DNA of 33,419 nt from Spirochaetota bacterium. GTDB taxonomy: Bacteria > Spirochaetota > Spirochaetia > ARS1246. The notes below the pieces were generated by a model. The model worked only from the letters and a program-made list of their open reading frames with translations, made no database searches and had not been told where the DNA came from. Position numbers and translations under genes: made by a program. The DNA is taken from contig JAJRYZ010000006.1 of NCBI GenBank assembly GCA_024275515.1, positions 1-33,419 of the forward strand, read 5' to 3'. Below are positions 23,727 through 32,716 of this stretch, piece by piece. Position 1 is the stretch's first letter, and each line of letters starts with the position of its first letter.

Positions 23727-25532
23727 ATGCCGGATTCGATAAAGCGCAGACCGCCGGTCAACCGACTCGGACGGTCTCTCCCCAAAGTGGGCATACGCCC
23801 CACGATCGACGGTCGTCTCGGCGGAGTCCGAGAATCGCTCGAAGCCCAGACCATGGACATGGCCAAATCGGTGGCCCGATTGATCACCGAGACGATAAAG
23901 CACGCCAACGGAATGTCCGTGGAATGTGTCGTCGCCGACACGACCATAGGCGGCGTCGCCGAAGCGGCCGCGTGCGCGGAGAAGTTCATCCGCGAAGGCG
24001 TCGGCGTTTCGCTTACCGTTACTCCGTGCTGGTGTTACGGGTCGGAGACCATGGACATGGATCCCTTCGTTCCGAAAGCGATCTGGGGGTTTAACGGCAC
24101 CGAGCGTCCGGGCGCCGTCTACCTCGCCGCGGTACTCGCGGCGCATAGCCAGAAGGGTCTTCCGGCCTTCAGTATCTACGGACGCGACGTTCAGGACGCC
24201 GACGACACCTCGATTCCCGCCGACGTCCGCGGGAAGATTCTCTCCTTTGTTCGTGCGGGGCTTTCGGCGGCAAGGATGCGGGGAAACTCCTATCTCTCGA
24301 TGGGTTCGGTTTCGATGGGTATCGCCGGCTCGATCGTCAATGAAGAACTTTTTCAAGACTACCTCGGTATGAGAAACGAGTACGTCGACATGGCGGAGTT
24401 CGTTCGAAGGTTCGACGAGAAGATCTACGACCCCGACGAGTTCGAACGGGCGCTGAGGTGGGTCGAGAAAAACTGCAAGGAGGGACCCGATCCGAATCCC
24501 CCGGCGATCCAACGGAGCGCGGAGCAGAAAAAGGCCGATTGGGAGACGGTCGTTAGGATGACGCTTATCGCCCGGGATCTGATGGTCGGCAATCCGAGGC
24601 TCGCCGATATGGGCTTCGGCGAAGAGGCGATGGGACACAACGCGATCGCCGCGGGTTTCCAGGGGCAGCGTCACTGGACCGATCACTTCCCCAACGGCGA
24701 CTTCATGGAAGCGATCCTCAACAGCTCCTTCGACTGGGACGGCATTCGGCAGCCGTATATCGTCGCAACCGAGAACGACGCGCTCAACGGTGTGGCCATG
24801 CTGTTCGGTCACCTCCTGACGGGAACCGCCCAGGTGTTCGCCGACGTCCGGACCTACTGGAGCCCCGAAGCGGTTAAGCGGGTGACCGGAATGACGCTCA
24901 CCGGAGAGGCGGCCGGCGGGCTTATCCACCTGATCAACTCGGGTCCCGCCGCGCTCGACGGCACCGGCCGGCAGACCATCGACGGGAAGCCCGCGATCAA
25001 GCCGTTCTGGGAGATAACCGAAGAGGAAGTCCGCGCATGCCTCGAAGCCACCGAGTTTCGGCCGGCCGACGGGGGCTACTTCCGGGGCGGCGGCTACTCG
25101 ACCGACTTCCTCACCCGCGGAGAGATGCCGGTGACGATGTCGCGCATCAATCTGATCAAGGGGCTCGGTCCCGTGCTGCAGATCGCCGAAGGTCATACCG
25201 CGGAGATTCCGCTCGAAGTCCACGACGCGCTCGACGGTCGCACAAACCCGACGTGGCCGACCACGTGGTTCGTTCCGAGGACGACCGGGACCGGCGCCTT
25301 TCGTGACGTTTACTCGGTAATGGCGAACTGGGGCGCCAACCACGGCGTCATCACCTACGGTCACATCGGAGGCGACCTGATCACGCTCGCCTCGATGCTC
25401 CGTATTCCGGTATGTATGCACAACGTCCCCGATGATAGAATCTTCCGCCCCAGTATGTGGAGCGCCTTCGGGACGGATCCGGAGGGCGCCGACTACAGGG
25501 CTTGCGCGACGCTCGGGCCGCTGTACGGCTGA
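23727..25532 (+). CDS. fucI: L-fucose isomerase
   Basis: This 601-aa cytoplasmic Mn-dependent isomerase converts L-fucose to L-fuculose, the first committed step of fucose breakdown; it also accepts D-arabinose. Length fits the E. coli enzyme (591 aa). The metal and catalytic residues are E349 in ATENDALNG and D373 in VFADVRTYW, 24 residues apart as in E. coli (E337, D361). The third ligand is the His in TYGHIGGDL near residue 546. [14 protein letters not shown] at the N-terminus and [16 protein letters not shown] near the C-terminus are family blocks. The ATG at 23727 with CGGAGG upstream is the start; an earlier in-frame codon adds 18 residues before the ribosome binding site. Confidence 0.96.
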   Translation: MPDSIKRRPPVNRLGRSLPKVGIRPTIDGRLGGVRESLEAQTMDMAKSVARLITETIKHANGMSVECVVADTTIGGVAEAAACAEKFIREGVGVSLTVTPCWCYGSETMDMDPFVPKAIWGFNGTERPGAVYLAAVLAAHSQKGLPAFSIYGRDVQDADDTSIPADVRGKILSFVRAGLSAARMRGNSYLSMGSVSMGIAGSIVNEELFQDYLGMRNEYVDMAEFVRRFDEKIYDPDEFERALRWVEKNCKEGPDPNPPAIQRSAEQKKADWETVVRMTLIARDLMVGNPRLADMGFGEEAMGHNAIAAGFQGQRHWTDHFPNGDFMEAILNSSFDWDGIRQPYIVATENDALNGVAMLFGHLLTGTAQVFADVRTYWSPEAVKRVTGMTLTGEAAGGLIHLINSGPAALDGTGRQTIDGKPAIKPFWEITEEEVRACLEATEFRPADGGYFRGGGYSTDFLTRGEMPVTMSRINLIKGLGPVLQIAEGHTAEIPLEVHDALDGRTNPTWPTTWFVPRTTGTGAFRDVYSVMANWGANHGVITYGHIGGDLITLASMLRIPVCMHNVPDDRIFRPSMWSAFGTDPEGADYRACATLGPLYG

Positions 25533-25647
25533 CCGGAACGCGCGGGGAGCAGTCGCTTTCGGCGCCGAGACGACGCGACCGGTGATCCGAAAGCCGTAAA
25601 TCACGACCGACCGGTTCGTACCGAATCGGCGTCGGGGGAGCAAACAT

Positions 25648-26073
25648 ATGCTAAAGGGAATACCTGAGATTCTTTCGCCTGAGATTCTCGAAACGCTCGC
25701 ATCGATGGGGCACGGCGATGAGATCGTTATCGCCGACGGGAACTTCCCCGCCGCCGCGACCGCACGGAGACTCCTGCGCTGCGACGGGCATTCCGTTCCT
25801 CCACTGCTCGACGCGGTGCTTTCGCTCTTCCCTCTCGATCGATACGTCGAAAAGCCGGCGGCTCTGATGTCGGTTGTGCCCGGCGACGACACGCGGCCTG
25901 AGATTTGGGAAACCTATCGCGAAATCGTTTCTCGGCATGAAGCGGATTTCGCCGATTTCGAGTTCGTCGAGCGGTTTGCGTTTTATGAACGCGCGCGGGC
26001 GGCTTTCGCGATCGTTGCGACGAGCGAACGCGCTTTGTACGCCAACATCATCCTCAAAAAAGGCGTGCTCTGA
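25648..26073 (+). CDS. fucU: L-fucose mutarotase
   Basis: FucU interconverts alpha and beta anomers of L-fucose so that FucI receives the usable form. The 141-aa protein has the RbsD/FucU signature GHGDEIVIADGNFPA with H22, and the end LYANIILKKGVL carries the Tyr and Asn of the active site. The fit is to FucU rather than RbsD, given adjacent fucI. GGGGGAG lies 7 bases before the ATG. The 115-base gap after fucI has no clear promoter or terminator, so the two are probably one transcript. Confidence 0.93.
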   Translation: MLKGIPEILSPEILETLASMGHGDEIVIADGNFPAAATARRLLRCDGHSVPPLLDAVLSLFPLDRYVEKPAALMSVVPGDDTRPEIWETYREIVSRHEADFADFEFVERFAFYERARAAFAIVATSERALYANIILKKGVL

Positions 26074-26077
26074 TTCG

Positions 26078-26818
26078 ATGTCGGGCCACTCGCCGCTCGC
26101 CGGGAAGACGGCGCTCATCACCGGCGCCGGTCGCGGAATCGGTCGCGCGATCGCCGTGGAGCTCGCCCGCTGCGGAGCGCGGCTCTTCCTCACAGCACGC
26201 AGCAGGCAGGCGTTGGCCGAGACCGCCGATCGCGCCCGCGAAGTGAGCGCCGGAGCGCAGACGGAAATCTACACGGCCGATCTCATGGAGGAGGAGGCGC
26301 CGCGTGAGATTGTCGGCGAGCTCGACCGGCGGTTCGGCGCGCTGGATATCCTGGTAAGCAACGCCGGCGCCGCGCTCAAGAAGAATCTCGAGCACACGAG
26401 CCGGGCCGAGTGGGACGCGATCATGCGACTCAACGCGCGGGCGCCGTTTTTTCTTTTTCAGGCCGCTCTCCCGCTGCTGCGCCGATCGCAGGCGGCGTCG
26501 GTCGTCGTCGTCTCCTCGGTGGTCGGGCGCGTCGGATACGCCGGGCAGGCGGCCTATTCGGCGTCGAAGCACGCTCTTTCAGGCTTCACGAAAGCCTTCG
26601 CGAGGGAAGTTCAGACCGATGGGATCAGAGTGCATCTCGTCTCTCCGGGAGGTGTAGCGACGGAGATGATTCGGGCGGTTCGTCCGGACATCGACGAATC
26701 GCAGCTCATCGCCCCCGAGGAGGTCGCGCGAGCGGTCGCTTTTCTCGTCACGCAACGCGGGAACGGCGTGATAGACGAGATCAACCTCCGCCGGTCGGTC
26801 GGTGCGCCGTGGGGTTAG
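26078..26818 (+). CDS. Short-chain dehydrogenase/reductase
   Basis: This 246-aa NAD(P)-dependent Rossmann oxidoreductase has the cofactor loop TGAGRGIG, the SNAG turn, the active Ser in VVVSSVVG and the YSASK pair (Tyr and Lys spaced by three). PGGVATEM after the active site is typical of classical SDRs. The ATG at 26078 lies 4 bases after the fucU stop, so it should be translated with the fucose genes. L-fucose dehydrogenase, aldehyde reduction or a general beta-ketoacyl reductase-like activity are all possible. The C-terminal DEINLRRSVGAPWG ends in the usual SDR way. Confidence 0.85.
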   Translation: MSGHSPLAGKTALITGAGRGIGRAIAVELARCGARLFLTARSRQALAETADRAREVSAGAQTEIYTADLMEEEAPREIVGELDRRFGALDILVSNAGAALKKNLEHTSRAEWDAIMRLNARAPFFLFQAALPLLRRSQAASVVVVSSVVGRVGYAGQAAYSASKHALSGFTKAFAREVQTDGIRVHLVSPGGVATEMIRAVRPDIDESQLIAPEEVARAVAFLVTQRGNGVIDEINLRRSVGAPWG

Positions 26819-26902
26819 AGCGCCGCGGCACGTTCGTTCCGGATCGCCGCGAGCCTCGAAAATCGGAATATGCGGTAGCATCGCGCGCCGGCGTGCTTCG
26901 GA

Positions 26903-29581
26903 TCAGCCTCCCGGACCGACCGAAACCGCGGAGCGCTTACGAATGAATCCCGGAAAACGGACGATCGTCGCCGGCAGAAACATCAGAGTCGCGATCGTGG
27001 CATTGACCATGGTCAGCGCAACCAGCACGGCGAAGTATCGTATGGGCATAAAAGACGAAAACCCCACGACGGTGAAACCGGCGGCCAACGCCAGCGATGT
27101 GAAAACGATCGCTTTGCTCGTGTGACGCAATGCTTGGTACACGACGCGCTTGCGGGTTTCGGTATCGGATAGATCCGAGTTTTCCGCCTTGGCCAACTCT
27201 CTGCGGAGATTCAGGAGATAGTGGATGGTGTCGTCGATACCGATCCCGATGGCGAAGGACGCGATAAGCGCGGTGGCGATGTCGAGCTTGATGCCGAAGA
27301 TTCCCATGACGCCGAAGTTGATGAGCACGGCCATGCCCAGAGGCATGATCGAAAGCAGCCCGACGCGTATTGACGTGAAGAGGACCGAAGTAATGACGGC
27401 AATTGCCACGAGAGAAAAAAAGATAGAGATGATCTGGCCCGAGACGATGTAGTTCTGGATCGTCAGGAAAGCGATGGAGCCGCCGGAGATGACGTAGTAT
27501 ATCTCGTTCGTGTCGAAGTTATTCTCGATGTAGGAAATTAGCGCTTCGCGGATCCGCCGACCGTCACCGGTAGTGAGATCACGGTCGCCGATGTTTTTCA
27601 GCTTGAGAGTAATCTTGAGAATATTCAGCGTCGGATCGATAAAGCTCTCGAAGGCGTCGGGCAACCCGTCGAAGTTGTCGTCCGCTCCGCCGAAAGAGCT
27701 CGCATAATCGACAACCAGCTGATCCGTTGCCGGCAGAGTCATAAAAGCGGGATCATCGTTGTTCATAATGTAGTTAAACCGTTCCAGAAGATTCACGATC
27801 GAGTAGGCCTTCCCCACCCCGTCGAGACTCTCCGCGTAGGTTGCAAGCCCGTCGATCTTACGAAGCATGTCCAGCCTCATCGCCCTTCCCCGTTTCGGGT
27901 CGGTAAAACCGGCTACGTCGATCGACGCGAGATCCGCACCCGTGGAATCGAAAACCGTTGCGGAGAAGGGGTCGTCCGTGGAGTTCGCGGCTTCCTTCTG
28001 TGGCGCCGGAGAAGCGTTCATCTCGCCGGAAAAGCTTTCATCCTTTTCGGCGAGTTCCCGCGTCCGATGTACGATCTCGTTTTTCGCCGAGGTTTTCGCG
28101 TCGGGGTAGGTATCGATGACGACGGACATTGTCTCTACTCCGTCGAAGTTTTCAGAAAAATAGTCGGTCAGAAAGCGAATGCGATGATCCTTGGCGAAAT
28201 AGTCCGTGTTGGCGATCTCGTTCGACACGAAAAAAGAGCCGGCTATGGCGATTCCCACAACGGCCGCGCCGACTACCGGAATCGAACGGGAGTGGTTTAC
28301 CGTGAAAAGATTGATCCTGTCGATAATTCTGTCGAAAAAGCCGTCGTTGAAACTGCGACGGCGCCTCCGGCCCGGAATTCGCATAAGCGCCAGCAGGGCG
28401 GGCACGTAGGTGATCGCGACGACGACGCTAAAAAGAACCCCGATACCCGCAAACACCCCGAAGGTCCGAAGGTGTACCAACTTGTTTGCCGTATTGGAGG
28501 CGAGCCCGATCATGGTGGTCAGCCCGGCCAGGGTGATTGTCGTCAGAATGTGCTTGATCGTCAGACCGATTTGCGCGCGCTTGTTCTCCCGCGTGTAACT
28601 TTCGGCTTCGCGATAGTATTGATTCAGGAGATGGATCGCGTACGAGGAGCCCAACGCGATCAGCAACGGCAGCAGCAGCAGGTGGATGAAGGCCAACTTC
28701 ATACCCACGTAGCCGATAACACCGTATGTCATGAGAACCGCGATAAGGTTGCCCGTGATGGGGACGACGACACCGGCGAAGGTGCCGAAGTTCAAAAAGT
28801 AGATCAGGCAGATAACGAGTACGATAAGCGGAACCTGCCGGATCAGATCGTTGACGCCCGAGTTGTCGACTTCCCGCGAAAGCACGTCGCCGCCGAACAG
28901 GTAAGTGGAGAACCTTTTATCGTCGAGACCGGCCAGTTCCTCTTGAATGAAATTCACGAAATCTGTTGAGCGCTCGTCAGTTTTTTCGATGCTGATGGAG
29001 ATATTCCAGGCCAGGGGAAGTCCCTGATCGTTTCTCTTCTTGGAGAATACGATCGACTCGAAAATGTTGTTGCCTTCCACGCGATCACGAAGATCTTCGA
29101 GTTCCTCGAGGGTCCGGGGCAAAACGGGTGAGTCGTTTTCGTCCCGACGGATCAGATCGTACGTATGAATCTCGTCCCCGCGCCCCGTGACGTCTTGCAG
29201 ATTGATGACCGAGTTCACCTCGGAGACGCCCGGAATCCGCTCCATACGTTCGTGTATCAGACGGACGTACTCGAGAGTATCGTAGGTGTAGATGTTCGGA
29301 CTCTCCACGGCCACAAAAACGGTGGTGTCGGTTTCGTTGAACGTCTGCTCGACGTAGTCGTCTTCGATCTGAAAACGGCTGAAGGATCCAAGGTATCCGT
29401 CGTTGGAATTATCCTGCTCGATCCCGCCGACATCGCGCAGCGCCTGAATCCGTTTGAGCCCCGGAATGTTCCGGAAACCGATGATCCCGGGAAGAGAGAA
29501 CAAGGCGACGAGGAGAACGGCAACCAACGTGATCCAGGGTCTCCTGGTCGAAAAAGTGATTGCATTACTGAATCTGTTCAT
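26903..29581 (-). CDS. RND-superfamily (MMPL-type) exporter
   Basis: This large inner-membrane protein of 892 aa is built as two repeats, each with one helix, a large periplasmic loop and five helices. The second repeat has GIGIDDTIHYLLNLRRE, the hallmark MMPL/HpnN-like segment in which paired Asp residues relay protons; in the first repeat GSSYAIHLLNQYY stands in the equivalent place. Such proteins export lipids, hopanoids or other hydrophobic compounds by proton motive force. I prefer the ATG at 29581 (MNRFSN), a typical RND start. An ATG at 29605 would add 8 residues and overlap the upstream gene by 11 bases. It ends the operon of LolA-like, beta-barrel and RND genes. Confidence 0.9.
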   Translation of the reverse strand: MNRFSNAITFSTRRPWITLVAVLLVALFSLPGIIGFRNIPGLKRIQALRDVGGIEQDNSNDGYLGSFSRFQIEDDYVEQTFNETDTTVFVAVESPNIYTYDTLEYVRLIHERMERIPGVSEVNSVINLQDVTGRGDEIHTYDLIRRDENDSPVLPRTLEELEDLRDRVEGNNIFESIVFSKKRNDQGLPLAWNISISIEKTDERSTDFVNFIQEELAGLDDKRFSTYLFGGDVLSREVDNSGVNDLIRQVPLIVLVICLIYFLNFGTFAGVVVPITGNLIAVLMTYGVIGYVGMKLAFIHLLLLPLLIALGSSYAIHLLNQYYREAESYTRENKRAQIGLTIKHILTTITLAGLTTMIGLASNTANKLVHLRTFGVFAGIGVLFSVVVAITYVPALLALMRIPGRRRRRSFNDGFFDRIIDRINLFTVNHSRSIPVVGAAVVGIAIAGSFFVSNEIANTDYFAKDHRIRFLTDYFSENFDGVETMSVVIDTYPDAKTSAKNEIVHRTRELAEKDESFSGEMNASPAPQKEAANSTDDPFSATVFDSTGADLASIDVAGFTDPKRGRAMRLDMLRKIDGLATYAESLDGVGKAYSIVNLLERFNYIMNNDDPAFMTLPATDQLVVDYASSFGGADDNFDGLPDAFESFIDPTLNILKITLKLKNIGDRDLTTGDGRRIREALISYIENNFDTNEIYYVISGGSIAFLTIQNYIVSGQIISIFFSLVAIAVITSVLFTSIRVGLLSIMPLGMAVLINFGVMGIFGIKLDIATALIASFAIGIGIDDTIHYLLNLRRELAKAENSDLSDTETRKRVVYQALRHTSKAIVFTSLALAAGFTVVGFSSFMPIRYFAVLVALTMVNATIATLMFLPATIVRFPGFIRKRSAVSVGPGG

Positions 29582-29594
29582 TCGTGACGCTCGA

Positions 29595-30968
29595 TCAGAA
29601 GTCATACGTAGCAGTCAGGCTGAAGATGAGGCTATTGTCGAGCTGCGCGTACACCGATACCGTATCGCCGGTCGTTCCGAGAACGGAAAAGTAGATCCCC
29701 GACGCTTCGACGGTCACACCGTTCAGGAAATCGGATTTCAGGGTCGCGACGGCCGTAAGGCCGCCGCCGGACCAATCGTAGAACGCGCCTGCGGTGAGCG
29801 ATTGTTCCGACGGCCCGACGGGCAATCGGACGTCGAGCGCTCCGAAGACCTTGTTGCCGCCGAGCAGCGCTTGATTGACTTCGGGTACGTTTTCAAGGAC
29901 TTCTACGTCCGCGTATTCGAAGATAAGGCGCACATCCTTCGCCATTTCCCACTCGAATCCCGCGCTCCACCGGGCAAGCGGGGCGCTTTTCAACACCGTG
30001 TTCGTTACCGGACCGATCGGCAGTTCGACCTCTTCGGTCACGTGAACGGGGGCGCCAAGGGTCAGAACGGCTTCGGCGTTGACAATAAAACCCAGGACGT
30101 CGAGCGTCGCGGTCAAGCCGAATCGGTCGACGATTCTATGGACGTTCTCGACCACGAGGGTTACCGTGGCCGGCGGTTCGAACTCGGTACGACTGGTCGT
30201 AAGCGTCTGATTCATGAATCCGTGGAAATAGTAGAAGTAGGTATCGAGAAACGGAATGTCGAGTCCGAGACGAACCGCCCCCTGCGGATTCCCAAGGCTC
30301 AAACCGGGTCGTGAGTCGGTGAGCACAACCGGAATATCGTCCGGGTAGAGGTCGATCCCCAGGGCGCCGAAGTAATCCGTCATTGCGGTGGGCGCGTAGT
30401 AGAGAGGAACGAATACTCCCTCCAGAGTGAGCGGTCCGACGTACGCGACGGCGCGCAGACCGGTCGCGGGCTCCTCCGCGACATCTCCGCCCGGCGCCGG
30501 CATTCCGGCCGGGCTGAAGAAATCCGAAAGCGGAAAAACACTCATGGGAGACCACTCGATCGCGAATCGGCCGATCGTGAGGTCCAACACATCCGCCCGG
30601 TAGTTGAAATAGAGCCGGCGAGCGCCGATGTCGAAGACGGGATTGTTGTCGCCGTCGATGTCGACTCCGACGGAAAACTCGGCACTGAAGCGTGTTCGCC
30701 CGAATTCCGAGCCGACGGTCAGCACCGTTTCGACCGCGTTGGACAGAAAAACAGGATTCTCACGCTTCTTGTCGGCGTAAGCGGCAAAAAACACCGGCTT
30801 GTAGGACAATCTGCCGGAGAGATCCACGACGCCCGCCTCGTCGTGTTCCGGCAGACTCTGATCTCCGCTGAAAGGATCGCCGAAAGCGTCGTCTCCCTCG
30901 CCCCACATGAAAACGGCGGTCAGCATGAGCGAGACGCAGAACATTCGCCGAAAGACGGACACGATCAC
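29595..30968 (-). CDS. Exported beta-barrel outer-membrane-type protein
   Basis: This 457-aa protein has a signal peptide (hydrophobic core about residues 11-22, cleavage near residue 30). The rest is dominated by alternating aromatic/hydrophobic beta-strands (YFNYRADVLDLTIGRF, LRAVAYVGPLTLEGVFVPLYY). It ends in a terminal Phe (LTATYDF), the sorting signal of many outer-membrane barrels. I do not recognise a precise family; DUF1302-like barrels that accompany RND proteins are the nearest idea. It begins at a GTG in a 4-base GTGA overlap with the LolA-like gene and ends 13 bases before the RND start. It probably supplies the outer-membrane end of the export module. Confidence 0.78.
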   Translation of the reverse strand: MIVSVFRRMFCVSLMLTAVFMWGEGDDAFGDPFSGDQSLPEHDEAGVVDLSGRLSYKPVFFAAYADKKRENPVFLSNAVETVLTVGSEFGRTRFSAEFSVGVDIDGDNNPVFDIGARRLYFNYRADVLDLTIGRFAIEWSPMSVFPLSDFFSPAGMPAPGGDVAEEPATGLRAVAYVGPLTLEGVFVPLYYAPTAMTDYFGALGIDLYPDDIPVVLTDSRPGLSLGNPQGAVRLGLDIPFLDTYFYYFHGFMNQTLTTSRTEFEPPATVTLVVENVHRIVDRFGLTATLDVLGFIVNAEAVLTLGAPVHVTEEVELPIGPVTNTVLKSAPLARWSAGFEWEMAKDVRLIFEYADVEVLENVPEVNQALLGGNKVFGALDVRLPVGPSEQSLTAGAFYDWSGGGLTAVATLKSDFLNGVTVEASGIYFSVLGTTGDTVSVYAQLDNSLIFSLTATYDF

Positions 30969-31813
30969 AGGGATTCCTTGCGGAAAAGGGTCTCGTCCAT
31001 CCGAGCGGCATCATCCACTCTAATTCCCGACATTTCCATGATCGTATATTGATTCCTGCCTTCGTCCGTGCTGGGCGTCGTCGGGTCGTCGACGAGGCCG
31101 ACTCCGACCTTCACGGCTATCGTGTAGGTTTCGCGGCCGCGAATCGGAGCGGTCTGCAAGACGCGTTGGGTCTTGTGCGGGTTGCCGTTTTCGTCCCACA
31201 TGTCCCTCCGAACAACGAACAGATCCTCCTTGCGGACGTAGATCTGACTTTTGGAATACCGCGATTCCTCGCCCCGGATCTTTCTGCTTTCTATTCTGTA
31301 GCACGGTGTGTCGCGCCCCTCGACGCTTATGCTCACCTCGCCCAGATACCGGTACTCGTACTCGTCGCGATCCTCCGACTCCATGTCTTCGTAGGTAAAA
31401 TGCGAGTTTTGAACGTACCCTTGCTTCTCGGAACCGGATATGCGTTTCGGAGAGCCGGAGGAGAGCTTGAGCCAAATCTCGTCGCTCCTGTCCGAATACG
31501 AATAGCGCAGAATCTTCAGCCGTGAAGGATAGACCATCTCCGAGAGTGTTTTGGTGACGCCGTCGGGATACTCTCTCCAGAACGTTTTGAAGCGCTTGAC
31601 GATCGGATTGTCGCGATCGCCCTTGACGATCAGCATGGTGGTTTCCGAGATCATGGCGTCCGGTGAGGCGACGTAATCGTCGACGGCCTCCATGATTTTG
31701 CGTCCCTTTACGAGATCCGAGTCGGACGCGAGAAAAAGCGGCGCGGCCTGAGCCGACGCCGCGTAGGTCGTCGAGAAAAGAACGATTGCAGAAAGTGCGG
31801 GCCGGATACGCAT
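30965..31813 (-). CDS. LolA-like outer-membrane lipoprotein-sorting family protein
   Basis: This is a 282-aa exported protein. The signal peptide MRIRPALSAIVLFSTTY is cleaved after about residue 23 (ASAQA). The mature region has the LolA/PF17131-like features: MEAVDDYVASPDA, the hydrophobic/charged beta sheet around LKILRYSYSDRSDEIWLKL, and SQIYVRKEDLFVVRRDMW. Such proteins bind a lipid or lipoprotein in a half-barrel and pair with RND/MMPL exporters, as in spirochaetal TP0789-type proteins. GGAGG 6 bases before the ATG at 31813 decides the start against an ATG at 31843. It is first in the operon under the promoter at 31875-31903. Transfer of a hydrophobic ligand between membranes is likely but unproven. 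Confidence 0.85.
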   Translation of the reverse strand: MRIRPALSAIVLFSTTYAASAQAAPLFLASDSDLVKGRKIMEAVDDYVASPDAMISETTMLIVKGDRDNPIVKRFKTFWREYPDGVTKTLSEMVYPSRLKILRYSYSDRSDEIWLKLSSGSPKRISGSEKQGYVQNSHFTYEDMESEDRDEYEYRYLGEVSISVEGRDTPCYRIESRKIRGEESRYSKSQIYVRKEDLFVVRRDMWDENGNPHKTQRVLQTAPIRGRETYTIAVKVGVGLVDDPTTPSTDEGRNQYTIMEMSGIRVDDAARMDETLFRKESL

Positions 31814-31874
31814 GAAAGACCTCCGTGGTTTCAGAACCGACAAGTCTCGATTCGTCTTGATGGTTCCGCCATAA

Positions 31875-31903
31875 ATAATAGCGCGGCGTCGTCATTGTGT
31901 CAA
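31875..31903 (-). promoter_or_regulatory. Strong predicted promoter of the LolA-like/barrel/RND operon
   Basis: On the minus strand TTGACA (31903-31898), a 17-base spacer and TATTAT (31880-31875) form a near-perfect sigma70 promoter, the best in the window. Its -35 box overlaps the end of the inverted repeat at 31902-31932 by two bases, as expected for a TetR-controlled promoter. The leader to the LolA-like ATG would be about 55 bases. Confidence 0.8.
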
Positions 31904-31932
31904 CTTTCAGAACGCGATTCGTTCAGAAAGTT
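31902..31932. promoter_or_regulatory. Probable TetR operator
   Basis: Two 13-base arms, AACTTTCAGAACG (31902-31914) and CGTTCAGAAAGTT (31920-31932), are reverse complements with one mismatch and are separated by CGATT. The site lies in the divergent region between the TetR gene and the operon it faces, against the operon's -35 box and just before a TATACT box at 31956-31961 for the TetR gene. Binding there would shut off both directions. Confidence 0.75.
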
Positions 31933-31990
31933 CTGCGCAGGTCTCCCGAATCGGGTATACTGGCCACACACGTCGACAGCAGGAGGAACA

Positions 31991-32641
31991 ATGCCGGTCA
32001 ACATCGAGGTTCGTGGTCGCATTCTCGCCGTCGCCAGGAGGATGTTTTTCAGTTTCGGTATCAAGAAAGTAACGATAGAGGAAATCGCCGCCGATCTCGG
32101 CATCGGAAAGGCGACCCTCTATGAACACTTTCCCAGCAAAAACACTTTGGTTCAGGCGGTAATCGAGGAGAAGCGCACGGAGATGGAGTCGTATCTGGAC
32201 GAGATTCATCGTCGGATCACGATGCAGAGCGAGTTGAACGTCATCCAACTCATCAAGGAGTTGATAGTCTTCGGGAGCAGGGAGCTCTCGGAGATGAAGG
32301 AACCCTTTCTCCGCGAGGTGAAGCGATCCTCAGGCACGTTTTCAATCGAAACGGACTACTACGATCATCTCAAGAGAATCATCGACGCGATGCTGGCGCG
32401 CGGAATTCAGAAAAAAGTGATTCGGAACGACTTCAACACCGAGGTTTTCACGGAAATGCTCTTCGGCATCGTCAACATGACCATATCGAACGAAGAGTTC
32501 GTCGACCGCTTCGATGTTACCCGCGCCGAGGTGTTGGACACGGTTGTAAAGGTGATTGTCGGCGGGCTGCTCACCGACGCGGGCCGACGCGAGTACGGAA
32601 CCGAGATGCACGGAGACGACCAGGTCCACGTTCTGCAGTAG
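31991..32641 (+). CDS. TetR-family transcriptional regulator
   Basis: This is a 216-aa one-component repressor. The N-terminal helix-turn-helix is VTIEEIAADLGIGKATLYEHF at residues 27-47 and matches the TetR_N pattern well. The rest is a helical ligand-binding domain with no family I can name. AGGAGG at 31981-31986 precedes the ATG at 31991. The gene is divergent from the LolA-like/barrel/RND operon, and the 31-base inverted repeat at 31902-31932 is its likely target, so it probably represses that operon and itself until a hydrophobic inducer is bound. Confidence 0.92.
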   Translation: MPVNIEVRGRILAVARRMFFSFGIKKVTIEEIAADLGIGKATLYEHFPSKNTLVQAVIEEKRTEMESYLDEIHRRITMQSELNVIQLIKELIVFGSRELSEMKEPFLREVKRSSGTFSIETDYYDHLKRIIDAMLARGIQKKVIRNDFNTEVFTEMLFGIVNMTISNEEFVDRFDVTRAEVLDTVVKVIVGGLLTDAGRREYGTEMHGDDQVHVLQ

Positions 32642-32716
32642 AAAAATCGCGGCGCCCGCCGTTCCGCCCCCCCCGTGGACAAATGTCGTTCTGCGCGCAC
32701 CCGAGAAGCGACACCG

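Noticed and set aside
23574-25892. A 772-codon open frame on the minus strand opposite fucI
   Set aside because: FucI on the plus strand is a certain gene with all catalytic residues. The opposite frame has no recognisable domain and is a high-GC shadow of its codons.
32641-32675. GC-rich stretch with A5/T5 and a C8 run after the TetR gene, possible bidirectional terminator
   Set aside because: The T-run on the minus strand follows only a very short stem with a two-base loop, and the C8 run is not inside a gene. Evidence too weak for a feature.
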